64,000 nt of DNA from Saprospiraceae bacterium (GTDB taxonomy: Bacteria; Bacteroidota; Bacteroidia; Chitinophagales; Saprospiraceae). The notes beneath the pieces were generated by a model. The model searched no databases and was not told where the DNA came from. It saw only the letters and a program-made list of their open reading frames with translations. The stretch lies in the NCBI GenBank assembly GCA_025055285.1, contig JANWXM010000002.1:146355-210354 (forward strand), written 5' to 3'. Positions 44,450-53,609 of the stretch are shown here, piece by piece. How positions within the stretch are numbered: the first letter of the stretch is position 1; each line of letters opens with the position of its first letter. A program made the position numbers and the translations under genes.

Positions 44450-44545
44450 ATGCCTTGCGGAAGAAAACGCAAACGCCACAAAATCGCTACGCACAAACGC
44501 AAGAAGCGCCTGCGGAAAAATCGGCACAAGAAGAAAAACCGGTAA
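44450..44545 (+). CDS. 31-residue highly basic protein, probably ribosomal
   Basis: A short gene: ATG at 44450, stop TAA at 44543-44545. The product starts MPCGRKRKRHKIATHKRKKR and has 21 Lys/Arg/His-rich positions with a repeated HK(I/R) pattern, so it can only be an RNA- or DNA-binding peptide. Tiny proteins beginning MPxGKKRKRHK(M/I)ATHKRKKR are conserved through the Bacteroidota, and I believe they are ribosome-associated (one such protein, bL38, was found in the Flavobacterium ribosome structure); the match to bL38 is from memory and not certain. Its place between a TPR gene and RNase G also fits RNA biology. Confidence 0.8.
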   Translation: MPCGRKRKRHKIATHKRKKRLRKNRHKKKNR

Positions 44546-44975
44546 CGAGAAGAGCAGATGCTTTCTTCGTCAATCTCGGGCGAAGGGCCAAAAAACCCTT
44601 CTTCATAGAAGAGAAGCTGCGCTCCGAAGAGTGCAGCTTCTCGCTCATGAAAAACAAATCGCAGCGCTCCTTTCTAAATTGCGAACGCTCCTTGGGGTCA
44701 AACCTCTTTCAACATCGAACTCAACCTTACTTGCACCTAAAGCGCATAAGTTACTCTAAAAGAGACTTTGCAGTGGCTGCTGCTTCCATCGCAAACCTTC
44801 TATCCCTCCTGCGAAAACGACCAATATCTTATCCTAAATCCGGGCGCTGCCAACTCATTTTCACTTCTCTGCCTTCTCGTAAGGTTTTCTTTCGCACAAT
44901 AGCCTAATGCGATTCCCTTCGTGCGCTTGCGTCTATTCCCTTTCGTAAGGTTAAGGGAAAAACCGTCTTTTAAAC
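44546..44975. other. Gap between the small basic gene and RNase G
   Basis: No credible gene. It holds a strong hairpin at 44611-44642: GAGAAGCTGC pairs with GCAGCTTCTC and GCTC with GAGT around a CGAA tetraloop, giving 14 base pairs. A smaller AAGGG/CCCTT hairpin lies at 44584-44600. Neither has a clean T-tail on the plus strand, so the large hairpin may be an RNA-processing or stability element in the leader of rng rather than a terminator. Confidence 0.5.
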
Positions 44976-46526
44976 GTGGAAAAAGAACTCGTCATCAACG
45001 TTGCGCCCACTGGCATCCAAATAGCGCTACTTGAAAACAAGAAACTCGTTGAGTTACATCACCAAAAGGTAAATAGCACCTTCTCCGTAGGCGATATCCT
45101 CGTCGGAAAAGTCCGAAAGCAAATGCCTGGGCTTAATGCTGCCTTCGTAGACATCGGGCACCGAAAGGATGCTTTCCTACATTACACGGATTTAGGGCCA
45201 AAACTCCGTTCTCTACAAAAATGGACAGTAGGCGTCATGAACGGAAGCATCCATACACATCGCCTAGATAACTTTAAGCTCGAGGAGGATATCGTCAAAA
45301 CGGGTAAAATCGACCAAGTGCTCGACAAGCGACAGCCTATTCTTGTACAAATCTTAAAGGAGCCTATCTCCACAAAAGGCCCTCGTCTCTCTTGCGAAAT
45401 CAATCTGCCAGGCCGATACATGGTCATTACTCCCTTCTCGAATACCGTGACAGTTTCCAAAAAAATTGCCGATGCTGAAGAACGAAAACGCCTCTTCACT
45501 CTGGCCGAAAGTATTCGCCCTAAAAACTTCGGAATTATTATGCGAACAGCTGCCGAGGGTAAGCGCGTTCAAGAGCTCCACGAAGAGCTCAACGTACTTA
45601 TGGGCCGCTGGGAAGAGATTTTCCGCCAATTAAAAACTGTCGTTCCTCCGGCAAAACTCTTAAGCGAGCTTGACAAACCCGCTAGCATTCTGCGCGATTT
45701 ACTAACCGACTCCTTTAGCCGCATCGTTGTAAACGACCGCGAGCTATACGGAGAAATCAAAGCTTATCTGCAAAGCATCAGCCCCGAGCAAATAGGTATT
45801 CTTCAACTCTACACGGGCAATCGCCCCATTTTCGACGCCTTTGGTATCACTCGTCAAATAAAGGCTTCCTTCGGAAAGACATATACCCTGCCTAGCGGAG
45901 CCTACATCGTCATAGAGCGCACTGAGGCGATGTATGTTATTGATGTAAATAGCGGCCATAAAACGACCACGCACGACGTAGAGCAAACGATTTTTAAGAC
46001 AAACTTGGAAGCTGCAGAAGAAATTGCCCGACAAATTCGCTTGCGCGATATCGGTGGACTTATCGTGGTAGATTTCATCGACATGAAAAACGCCGAGCAT
46101 CGCCGGCAGCTAAATAAGGCTATGGAAGAGTTTATGCGCCAAGACCGCTCGCAGCACACGATACTGCCGCTTTCCAAATTCGGTCTGATGCAAATCACCC
46201 GCGAACGCGCCAGGCCAGAAGTTAAAATGGACACTTCAGAGGCCTGCCCAGCCTGCGGAGGCACGGGCAAGGTAAACGCCACGCTCCTTATTACCGACGA
46301 TATAGAGCGCGACTTAGAATTTATCATGCAATCTCGCCCAAAGGGCGACTTGTATCTCCACGTACACCCATTTGTGGAGGCCTATCTATTACGCGGTTGG
46401 CGAAACTACCGGTGGAAATGGTTTTGGAAATATCACAAATGGATTCACATCGTTCCAAATTCTGATTATCCCGTCACGAAATACAGTTTCTTCCTCGGAA
46501 ACGAGGATGAAATACGCTTAAGCTAG
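44976..46526 (+). CDS. rng: Ribonuclease G/E
   Basis: A 516-residue endoribonuclease of the RNase E/G family. It starts at a GTG (MEKELVINV). An S1 domain lies at about 35-110 (VGDILVGKVRKQMPGLNAAFVDIGHRKDAFLH), the DNase I-like catalytic part includes YVIDVNSGHK and GGLIVVDFIDM with the two metal-binding Asp residues, and the zinc-link is CPACGGTGK. There is no long disordered C-terminal scaffold, so it is the short RNase G form that processes rRNA and turns over mRNA. Its 3' end overlaps the convergent oxidase gene by four bases. Confidence 0.93.
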   Translation: MEKELVINVAPTGIQIALLENKKLVELHHQKVNSTFSVGDILVGKVRKQMPGLNAAFVDIGHRKDAFLHYTDLGPKLRSLQKWTVGVMNGSIHTHRLDNFKLEEDIVKTGKIDQVLDKRQPILVQILKEPISTKGPRLSCEINLPGRYMVITPFSNTVTVSKKIADAEERKRLFTLAESIRPKNFGIIMRTAAEGKRVQELHEELNVLMGRWEEIFRQLKTVVPPAKLLSELDKPASILRDLLTDSFSRIVVNDRELYGEIKAYLQSISPEQIGILQLYTGNRPIFDAFGITRQIKASFGKTYTLPSGAYIVIERTEAMYVIDVNSGHKTTTHDVEQTIFKTNLEAAEEIARQIRLRDIGGLIVVDFIDMKNAEHRRQLNKAMEEFMRQDRSQHTILPLSKFGLMQITRERARPEVKMDTSEACPACGGTGKVNATLLITDDIERDLEFIMQSRPKGDLYLHVHPFVEAYLLRGWRNYRWKWFWKYHKWIHIVPNSDYPVTKYSFFLGNEDEIRLS

Positions 46527-47854
46527 GATTTTTTCTGATAGTCGTCTGCGTGTTGAAGTCGCTCTCGCATCAGAGACCAAAATTTGTCGGGCGCGAAATG
46601 CTGAGGATAAATCCGCGAGAGTTTAGGCGCAGAGCAAACATCTTTGGCTAAGTAAATTTTGCCTCCCAATTGCCAAACTACTTCATCGAGCTGTTGGATG
46701 AGTGAAAAGAGCTTCGACGTACGCGGAAAATCTAACGCCAGAGAATACCCTCGCTCTGGGAAACTGTGTACGGCCTCAGGAGGACGATCACCGTGTCGTT
46801 TGACTACGCACAAGAAAGGCACTATTCCTTGTTGATGGCTTAGCGTAAGTACCTGGTTCATACCCTGTGCCGCATGGGTTTCAGGTAAGCAGAACTGATA
46901 TTGGATAAAGCCGCGACGGCCGTAAAGGCGATTCCACAGGCGAAGTCGATCGAGTGGATAGAAGCATGCCTCCAGATCAATAAGGCGTTCACCCTCCTGA
47001 GCAGATGCAAATCGGAAGTGATTGTAAGCCCTAATGGTAACAGGATTAAGCAGAAACGACGGTGCATACGGCGGAACAGTGAATGCTTTGCGCCGTGGAA
47101 AAGCAAGCGACTCTGACACCGACCCCTCTGTGTGTTCTGACAAAAACAACAACGAACGCCCTAAATTCCCTCCGCGAGACAGACCATCTAGCCATGCAAC
47201 AGCATAGGGCCAGGCGCGATGCGCTTCGAAGGCAAGCAGAAGGGCTTCCAAATTAGGAGCCTTTACCACGCGCTGGCGAAGCCATATCGAATTTATGCGC
47301 ATTAATTGAATGCGCGCTGACAAGATGATACCCGTCCAACCCATTCCGCCGCAGGTCTGCCAAAATAACTCGCTGTTTTCTTGACGCGAACAGCGCACGG
47401 TGGAGCCGTCGGCCTTGAGCAGTTCGAAATCAAGCAACCAATTAGAGAAACAGCCCTTTTGCGGATGATTCTTGCCATGTACGTCGCAGGCGATCGCTCC
47501 GCCAACAGTGATAAAACGCGTGCCTGGAGTGACGTGGAAAAACCAGCCCGCAGGCACGACGTAGTCGAGGATTTGGTCGAGGAGCACACCCGCCTCTACT
47601 TCGATAACCCCTTGACAAGGGTCGAAATGCCGGACGCGGTTCAAACCTAGCATGCTGATCACATGCGTTCCTAGCGACGCATCGCCGTAGCAACGCCCAT
47701 TACCCCGGGCAATTACTCGCTCGCAGCGAAGCACTTCTTTTCGGACGTCATCAGCACAAGTTGGATAGCATACTTCTGCTTCTATGCGAGGAAAATTTCC
47801 CCAATTGCTCAAGAGTTCTTGCTTGCACCGCATAGCCTGGTGCCCAGCTGACAT
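46523..47854 (-). CDS. DprE1-like FAD-dependent oxidase
   Basis: A 443-residue flavoprotein of the vanillyl-alcohol-oxidase family. FAD-binding blocks are ARGNGRCYGDASLG near 49-62 and TVGGAIACDVHGKNHPQKGC near 116-135, the latter very close to DprE1, which oxidises decaprenyl-phospho-ribose at C2. The C-terminal substrate domain includes FLCVVKRHG and GYSLALDFP, again like DprE1. The usual partner reductase DprE2 is not in the window, so the sugar-lipid substrate is open. The ATG overlaps the stop of the response-regulator gene as TAATG, showing translational coupling. An alternative ATG lies at 47833. Confidence 0.8.
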   Translation of the reverse strand: MSAGHQAMRCKQELLSNWGNFPRIEAEVCYPTCADDVRKEVLRCERVIARGNGRCYGDASLGTHVISMLGLNRVRHFDPCQGVIEVEAGVLLDQILDYVVPAGWFFHVTPGTRFITVGGAIACDVHGKNHPQKGCFSNWLLDFELLKADGSTVRCSRQENSELFWQTCGGMGWTGIILSARIQLMRINSIWLRQRVVKAPNLEALLLAFEAHRAWPYAVAWLDGLSRGGNLGRSLLFLSEHTEGSVSESLAFPRRKAFTVPPYAPSFLLNPVTIRAYNHFRFASAQEGERLIDLEACFYPLDRLRLWNRLYGRRGFIQYQFCLPETHAAQGMNQVLTLSHQQGIVPFLCVVKRHGDRPPEAVHSFPERGYSLALDFPRTSKLFSLIQQLDEVVWQLGGKIYLAKDVCSAPKLSRIYPQHFAPDKFWSLMRERLQHADDYQKKS

Positions 47855-48579
47855 TACAGGCGATTTCTTTCGATTAATTCAAACAATTCGTCGCGGTAGT
47901 TTTTGCCGATAGGCAGTTGCTTAGGCTTGCCTTTCTCAATTACCTCTATCATATTGCCGTCAATAGCAGCAATTTTGTCTAGGGCGACGATATAAGAGCG
48001 ATGAATGCGGCGAAAACGGCCCGGAGGCAATTTTTCTTCTAGACTTTTCATTGTTTGCAGAGTAATGATACGCCCTTGCACTAGGCTAATGATCACGTAG
48101 TCTTTAAGCCCTTCGATGTAGATGACATCGTTAAAGTTGACCTTTACAAGTTTTTTATCGGCTTTGACAAAGAAAAATTCCCCAGACTCGAAACCACTCA
48201 TGAGCTGGTGTTCACGCTCCATTAGCTCTGCCTGTTCTATGGCCTTATTTACTGCCTTCACAAAGCGCTCGAAGGAAATGGGCTTGAGCAGGTAGTCCAA
48301 GGCATTGAGTTCGAAGCCCTGAAGCGCATAGTTGGCATAAGCTGTCGTAAAAACGATCATGGGCGGTTTGCTGAGCGTTTTGACAAAGTCAATCCCCGTC
48401 AACTGAGGCATTTGGATGTCGAGAAAGACTAAATCAATATCGTGTTTCTTTAGAGCCTCATTTGCCTCGATAGCGTTGGAGCAGCGCTGAATCAAGCGCA
48501 AGGTGGGCATCTGGCTGATATAGGTTTCGAGTACGTCTAAAGCCAGCGGTTCGTCATCTACGATAAGAGTGTTCAGCAT
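47854..48579 (-). CDS. LytTR-family response regulator
   Basis: A 241-residue two-component regulator. The receiver domain (1-120) has Asp8-Asp9, phosphoacceptor Asp54 in LVFLDIQMP, Thr in FTTAYA and Lys in LLKPIS. The LytTR DNA-binding domain (140-240) has VNFNDVIYIEGLKDYVII and FRRIHRSYIVALDKI. The likely sensor is the LytS-type kinase encoded 126 bases upstream on the same strand. Its stop overlaps the start of the DprE1-like oxidase, so that oxidase is probably made together with the regulator. I chose ATG 48579, where the receiver fold begins. Confidence 0.9.
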   Translation of the reverse strand: MLNTLIVDDEPLALDVLETYISQMPTLRLIQRCSNAIEANEALKKHDIDLVFLDIQMPQLTGIDFVKTLSKPPMIVFTTAYANYALQGFELNALDYLLKPISFERFVKAVNKAIEQAELMEREHQLMSGFESGEFFFVKADKKLVKVNFNDVIYIEGLKDYVIISLVQGRIITLQTMKSLEEKLPPGRFRRIHRSYIVALDKIAAIDGNMIEVIEKGKPKQLPIGKNYRDELFELIERNRL

Positions 48580-48705
48580 AGAAAGAAAAGAGATGTGGGG
48601 TATGGGAAACAGGTAAACTCTTCTTGCATTTGCAGCCAAATGGCTTAGCTAAGGTGCAAATAATTTGGCAAAGAAAAAGTAATTTTTTTAAGCAAAAACC
48701 TTCCT

Positions 48706-49749
48706 TCATTCCAAAATGATGCGTAAAAAGACTGCGTAGCGATTGAACTCATCCTGAATTTGTAGGGCATATCTTCCTGGGTAGAGTAGGTCTAACCGCT
48801 GGCGGACGTTAACCAGACCGATGCCACCGCTTTTGTTGGGCGGAGGCGGTGTGTCCGGTTTGTTATTTTCAATAAAGAACTCTAATTGTTTGCCCTCTAC
48901 GCGCAGGCGCAAGCGCACATAGCCACCTCCGCGCGTTTGATGATTAAGGCCGTGTTTAAAACTGTTTTCTAGAAAAGGCACAAAAATGAGTGGAGCAATC
49001 AACTGATTGCTGACATGACCTTCTATTATGAATTGAATATCCGATCCTTTAGGCTGTCGCAATCGTTCTAAGTCTAAATAGTTTTGGATGTACTGAACCT
49101 CTCGCTCTAGAGGAACTTGCCGCTCATTGCATTCATAAAGCATATAACGCATAATTTCGGATAACTTAAGCACAATCTCGGGCGCCTTGTCGCTTTTCTT
49201 GAGTGTCAATGCATACAAGTTATTTAAGGTGTTAAAAAGAAAGTGCGGATTTATCTGACTCTTCAAGAAGCGAAGTTCCGATTGAATGGTTTGCGTCTGA
49301 AGAATTTGTTTTTCTTGCTGATAGCGCCACCAATCGGTGATAACGCGTAGCACAGTAGAGGTGAGCGTAACCAAAACGCTGCCAGCGTAAAGGTTCCACT
49401 GAGCTGATACTAGGGCCTGCTGCCATTCCGCCTGACCAGAGAACTTGAGGTATAGCACAAGAATGCGAATGGGAGTCACTATTGCGCAAGCGGCTAACAC
49501 TAGGACTAAGTACAACAGAACATGTTGGGCCAGGTAGCGCGGAATAAGGTAAAATAGATTGAAGTATACCAGCACTGCAAAGAACACCAAGTTAATCAGC
49601 GCATTGCCCAGCAAGAACCACCAATTTATCCCAGGAGAATAGTCTAACAAAAACAAGATGATAAATAGGGTCGTCCAAAACAACCCGTGATAAACGGGCC
49701 GATAGGTCAACCACTTATATACGTGTTCGATGATGCGCTGCGCCTTCAT
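48706..49749 (-). CDS. LytS-type sensor histidine kinase
   Basis: A 347-residue inner-membrane kinase. Four membrane helices occupy residues 18-145 with short loops and no large sensor domain. The His_kinase block is LRFLKSQINPHFLFNTLNNLYAL, with the phosphoacceptor His, and the ATP site includes FVPFLENSFKHG and GIGLVNVRQRLDLLY. It should phosphorylate the LytTR regulator downstream. The signal sensed is unknown; a membrane-state cue is typical of this four-helix layout. The 217 bp before its start hold no recognised feature. Confidence 0.9.
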   Translation of the reverse strand: MKAQRIIEHVYKWLTYRPVYHGLFWTTLFIILFLLDYSPGINWWFLLGNALINLVFFAVLVYFNLFYLIPRYLAQHVLLYLVLVLAACAIVTPIRILVLYLKFSGQAEWQQALVSAQWNLYAGSVLVTLTSTVLRVITDWWRYQQEKQILQTQTIQSELRFLKSQINPHFLFNTLNNLYALTLKKSDKAPEIVLKLSEIMRYMLYECNERQVPLEREVQYIQNYLDLERLRQPKGSDIQFIIEGHVSNQLIAPLIFVPFLENSFKHGLNHQTRGGGYVRLRLRVEGKQLEFFIENNKPDTPPPPNKSGGIGLVNVRQRLDLLYPGRYALQIQDEFNRYAVFLRIILE

Positions 49750-49966
49750 GTGGGATTACAAAAAGGCATGTTTGCCCATGACAAAGCAATTAAATTTCTC
49801 ACTGCCATTCCGGATTGTTTCGATAAAACAGGCCGCTCTTTAGATGAAGCCGAGGGCAAACGCCTGCAAAAGAGCAGTACTAAAACTAAAAAGATAGCAG
49901 CGCCTCGGCATGTGCAAAGCACTCCTGGCGCTGCTCAAAGGACCACTCGTATAGAAAAAAAGATAA

Positions 49967-51280
49967 TCAGCTGCGCTGAGGTAGCCAATAGAGGACTACT
50001 CGGCTGTTTGGCTTGAAATACTCGCGCGCTACGCGCCGGATATCTTCCCGCGTCACTTTCCGGTAGCGTTCAATTTCGGTATTAATCAAATTAGCATCGC
50101 CAAAATACATCTTGTAGTTCGCCAAGCTCTCAGCAATGCCAGCAACCGTATTGTTTGATCGAACGAAGTCGTTTTCTATCTGGTTGAGAATTTTCTGATA
50201 GTCGCGTTCCGAGATGAGGTTTTCTTGCACCTCTGCAATGATCGCATTCATAGAAGTTTCCAAAGCGGCCGGGTCTACGCCAAGATTGGCAATCGCAAAA
50301 ACAATGTTAGCCCCTGGGTCTTCCAAAGAAAGTGGAAAGGAACCTGCGGCCAGCGCTTTTTGTTCTTCGTTAACAAGGCGCTTTTGCATGAGGCTGCTCT
50401 CTCCCTGACTCAACAAGACAGACAACATCCGCACGGCATAGTAATCAGGCGTGCCCTGAGCAGGGATGCGATAGGCCAACACGACGGCCGGTAACTGAAC
50501 GTTATCGTAGAACGTATCTCGCACTTCGCGGGTTAAGGGTGGCTCTACAATTTTAGGCCGATAAATTTCGCCCTTACCGCGAGGAATGTCGCGGAAATAG
50601 ATATCGACAAGCTTTTTTGTTTGTTCGATATCGATGTCGCCAGCAATGGATAGAATAGCGTTGTCCGGCCGATAGAAATCTCGATAAAACTGAACGTAAT
50701 CTTCCTCCTGCGCTGCATCCAAATGCTCCATAGAGCCGATCACCGAATGTTTGTACGGATGCACGGTGAACAGCCGTTTCATCGTCTCCTCAAGTAAGCG
50801 GCCGTACGGCTGATTGTCTACGCGTTCGCGGCGCTCTTCCTTAACCACTTGGCGCTGTGTTTCAATGCCGATCTTCTCCACTTTGGCGTGCAGCATCCGC
50901 TCGCTTTCCAACCACAAGCCTAAGGCAAGCTGATTACTGGGCAATACCTCGTAATAATAGGTGCGATCGTACCACGTGTTAGCATTGTTGTAGCCCCCTG
51001 CGCGGCTAACGTAGTCGTCAAATTCTCCACGAGCAATGTTTTCAGAACCCTCGAAGAGCAAATGCTCAAAGAAATGCGCAAAACCCGTACGGTCCGGTTT
51101 TTCATTCTTGGAACCTACGTGATACATTACCGAGACCGCCACAATGGGTGTGGAGTGATCTTCGTGCAAAATCACATGAAGTCCGTTCGGCAAAGTATAC
51201 TCTACAAATTTGATGTTTTGTGCCCAAACAGAGACAAAACCTGTTACTACAAGTAGTCCTATCAATGCTTGCTGTTTCAT
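49967..51280 (-). CDS. M16-family zinc peptidase (pitrilysin type)
   Basis: A 437-residue exported peptidase: signal peptide 1-21, then an M16 domain with the inverted zinc motif HxxEH at 69-73 (HFFEH) and the distal Glu in the VVKEERRERVDNQPYG helix, followed by the non-catalytic second lobe. It degrades short peptides, probably in the periplasm. In many Bacteroidota two M16 genes stand in tandem, one active and one not; here there is only one. I chose ATG 51280 over the TTG two codons upstream. Confidence 0.9.
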   Translation of the reverse strand: MKQQALIGLLVVTGFVSVWAQNIKFVEYTLPNGLHVILHEDHSTPIVAVSVMYHVGSKNEKPDRTGFAHFFEHLLFEGSENIARGEFDDYVSRAGGYNNANTWYDRTYYYEVLPSNQLALGLWLESERMLHAKVEKIGIETQRQVVKEERRERVDNQPYGRLLEETMKRLFTVHPYKHSVIGSMEHLDAAQEEDYVQFYRDFYRPDNAILSIAGDIDIEQTKKLVDIYFRDIPRGKGEIYRPKIVEPPLTREVRDTFYDNVQLPAVVLAYRIPAQGTPDYYAVRMLSVLLSQGESSLMQKRLVNEEQKALAAGSFPLSLEDPGANIVFAIANLGVDPAALETSMNAIIAEVQENLISERDYQKILNQIENDFVRSNNTVAGIAESLANYKMYFGDANLINTEIERYRKVTREDIRRVAREYFKPNSRVVLYWLPQRS

Positions 51281-51782
51281 GTACAACTTCTTTTGCAGAA
51301 ATAAAGTAAGAGAACAGGCAAAGGGAAAAATCTAGCTGCAAAAATGCGTTATTTATTGGATATGACCTCTCCTGCCGGAGTTTTTAGTTGTTAGAATATT
51401 CAATAAATCCTGGGCAAGTGGACAGAATGCCGCTGCGTTTGAGTTGTGTCGTTTTATTGTAGTAGACACATCGAACATTCCGTAACTGCCCAACGGCGTA
51501 GGTGGAAGAGGAAAAGATTTACCTCATTCTTCCATCAAATACTCCGACAAACGTCGCTTCACAGAAGAAAAAAGCCTAGTGCTAAACGGCAGGTTTTAGA
51601 GGTATGCGAACTTTAGCAATGGGCACTTCTGCCATCAATTAGATGCCGATGGGATATCGACAATGAAGCGCTACGAGAGATTGAAGGCCTGCAGAGCATT
51701 GCGTTTTACAGGGTTTTTAGAGGCTCTTTTGGGCCATACAAGCGCTAGCATGAAGCAATTTTTGCCACCCTCCAAACGTCAG
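51281..51782. other. Gene-free stretch
   Basis: About 500 bases between the M16 and symporter genes. I saw no tRNA, no gene-like frame on either strand, no clear terminator with a T-run and no repeats. Confidence 0.5.
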
Positions 51783-53381
51783 TTACGTTGTCTTGATTGC
51801 ATCTGCTTGCTTCTCAGGCCGATAGGATATGGCCCATAGCGCAGCAAAGGTTAAGAGTCCATTGAGCAAAATTGTCAAAAAGCCAATGTCGAACCATTGC
51901 TTACTTCTTACTTCAATAATCCAAGTGACCAAAGGAGAGAGGATGCAAAAGAGAACAACCGCTGGAATTTGGACGGGCGAGCGCCAAAATGGGCGTGGAA
52001 TGTGCAAAACCAAGGGGCGCAATTTGCGGCGAGTGAATAGGCCAAAACTGTACAATCCCAATAAAGGCCCATAGGTGTAGCCAGCAAATTTAAAGATAAG
52101 CGAAATGACTGCTCCACTGCTAAAGGCCTTGAGCAACAGGATGATAATTATAAAGATCACGGAAAAGCCCAGATGCACTAGAGTTCGAGCTCGGCGCTGC
52201 TGCGCCGCAGTAGCATCGAGATGAATGCGCTTCTCCTCCTCCGTAGCATAAGGGTCGGGATGTTTCTGCTGTTTTTCAAAATTTAAGAAATCTACACAGA
52301 ATGAGGTAGTTAGTGCCGTTAATGCGCTGTCAGAACTAGCGTAGGTGCTGGCGATAAGCCCTAGTACGAAAAATACCCCAGCGGCTGTTTCTAAGTGATA
52401 AAAGGCAATTTTGGGATACAGTTCGTCGGTGCGCTCAGGCAGTTCGATGCCCACTGTTGTAGCATACATATAAAGCAGGGCACCAAGCGTGAGGAATGCT
52501 ATATTTATGATAACCAAGTAGATGCAAAAGACGAACATGTTCTTTTGCGCTTCTCGAATGTTCTTACAGGCGAGGTTTTTCTGCATTAAGTCTTGGTCCA
52601 TGCCGGTCATCACAATAGCAATGAGAGCACCGCTGACGAATTGTTTAACAAAATGATTAGGGTCAGAAGCGAAATTATCGAAAAAGAATATTTGGCTGTA
52701 AGGGCTATTGCTCACTGCTGGCCAAATGTCAAGCACATCCAAAGAGAGGACTTTGCCCACAGTGATGACCGTCCAGGCTACGGCGATCAGGAAAAAGGTG
52801 GTCATGATGGTATCCGTCCAAATAATCGTCTTTAGCCCGCCCTTGAACGTATAGCCATAAATCAGCGCGAGCATGAAGATGACCGTTAGAGGAAAGGGCA
52901 CGCCCAATGGTTCGAAAACAAAGCGCTGCAGCACGAGTGCAGCCAGAAACATGCGTGTTGCCGAGCCCACGGTGCGCGACAAAATAAAGAAAGCGGCTCC
53001 CGTTTTGTAGGACCAATAGCCCAAGCGATGCTCTAAGTAAGTGTAGATAGAGGTCAACTGCAGCCGATAGTACATTGGCATTAGCACCGTAGCAATGAAC
53101 AAATAGCCCAATAAGTAGCCTAAAACGACCTGCATGTAGCCAAACCCTCGATTGGCTCCTGTCTCCAAACCGACGGCACCAGGTACAGAAATGAAGGTGA
53201 CGCCACTTATGCTGGTGCCTATCATGGCGTAGGCCACCACATACCATGGCACACGGCGATTTGCCAAGAAGAAACCTTCATTGCCTACGTTTCGCCCCGT
53301 TAGGAACGCCACCCCCGCCAACATGGCAAAGTAGAGCAGCAAAATACCCAGCACCAATCCGGGAGTGAGATGTCCGCTCAT
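51783..53381 (-). CDS. Sodium:solute symporter (SSS family)
   Basis: A 532-residue inner-membrane transporter with 13 or so membrane helices. Family features are YFAMLAGVAFLTGRNVGNEGFFLANRRVPWYVVAYAMIGTSISGVTFISVPG in helices 1-2 and ASTYASSDSALTALTTSFCVDFL in the region of the sodium site. It imports an organic solute with Na+; Bacteroidota members of this subgroup are often linked to sialic acid, sugars or other small acids, but no catabolic gene nearby identifies the substrate. A TATCTTTG promoter element lies 38 bases upstream. Confidence 0.88.
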   Translation of the reverse strand: MSGHLTPGLVLGILLLYFAMLAGVAFLTGRNVGNEGFFLANRRVPWYVVAYAMIGTSISGVTFISVPGAVGLETGANRGFGYMQVVLGYLLGYLFIATVLMPMYYRLQLTSIYTYLEHRLGYWSYKTGAAFFILSRTVGSATRMFLAALVLQRFVFEPLGVPFPLTVIFMLALIYGYTFKGGLKTIIWTDTIMTTFFLIAVAWTVITVGKVLSLDVLDIWPAVSNSPYSQIFFFDNFASDPNHFVKQFVSGALIAIVMTGMDQDLMQKNLACKNIREAQKNMFVFCIYLVIINIAFLTLGALLYMYATTVGIELPERTDELYPKIAFYHLETAAGVFFVLGLIASTYASSDSALTALTTSFCVDFLNFEKQQKHPDPYATEEEKRIHLDATAAQQRRARTLVHLGFSVIFIIIILLLKAFSSGAVISLIFKFAGYTYGPLLGLYSFGLFTRRKLRPLVLHIPRPFWRSPVQIPAVVLFCILSPLVTWIIEVRSKQWFDIGFLTILLNGLLTFAALWAISYRPEKQADAIKTT

Positions 53382-53418
53382 GTCGCTTGTCTTTTAGTAG
53401 GGTCGCGCCCTGTGGCGG

Positions 53419-53426
53419 CAAAGATA
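53419..53426 (-). promoter_or_regulatory. Candidate -7 promoter element of the symporter gene
   Basis: Minus-strand TATCTTTG (TAnnTTTG), giving a leader of about 30 bases. Confidence 0.45.
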
Positions 53427-53526
53427 GCGGGCATTTCTAGGCTGGCAATAGGGAAAAGCCCTTTCCCTCTGCTGTCTTCGCAGAAGATTCACGATTCATC
53501 AGTAAATTTTTTTAAAAGCGAAGGAG

Positions 53527-53550
53527 GCCTTTTTCGCTAAAAAATAGCCA
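53527..53550 (+). repeat. Operator-like element, copy 1, upstream of glnN
   Basis: A 24-base imperfect palindrome: GGCCTTTTT, then CGCT, then an A-run and TAGCC. It is repeated with three mismatches at 53610-53633 (TTTTTTCGCTAAAAAATA core). Copy 1 fills the space between the likely -33 region and the -7 element TAACTTTG at 53552-53559, so a protein bound here would block or guide RNA polymerase. Confidence 0.55.
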
Positions 53551-53551
53551 T

Positions 53552-53559
53552 AACTTTGC
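53552..53559 (+). promoter_or_regulatory. Candidate -7 promoter element of glnN
   Basis: TAACTTTG (TAnnTTTG), directly after operator-like copy 1. The leader to the glnN start would be about 140 bases and would include copy 2 of the element. Confidence 0.5.
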
Positions 53560-53609
53560 CTCGTAGAGTGACAAATGACAGTTATTTTCCATTTTCGAAT
53601 CAATAAAAA

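Noticed and set aside
44455..44907. 150-residue plus-strand frame overlapping the small basic gene
   Set aside because: It is the shifted reading of the basic gene followed by low-quality sequence; the in-frame 31-residue gene explains the conserved part.
49687..50016. 109-residue plus-strand frame between the kinase and the M16 peptidase genes
   Set aside because: It overlaps the starts and ends of two well-supported genes and has no gene-like features.
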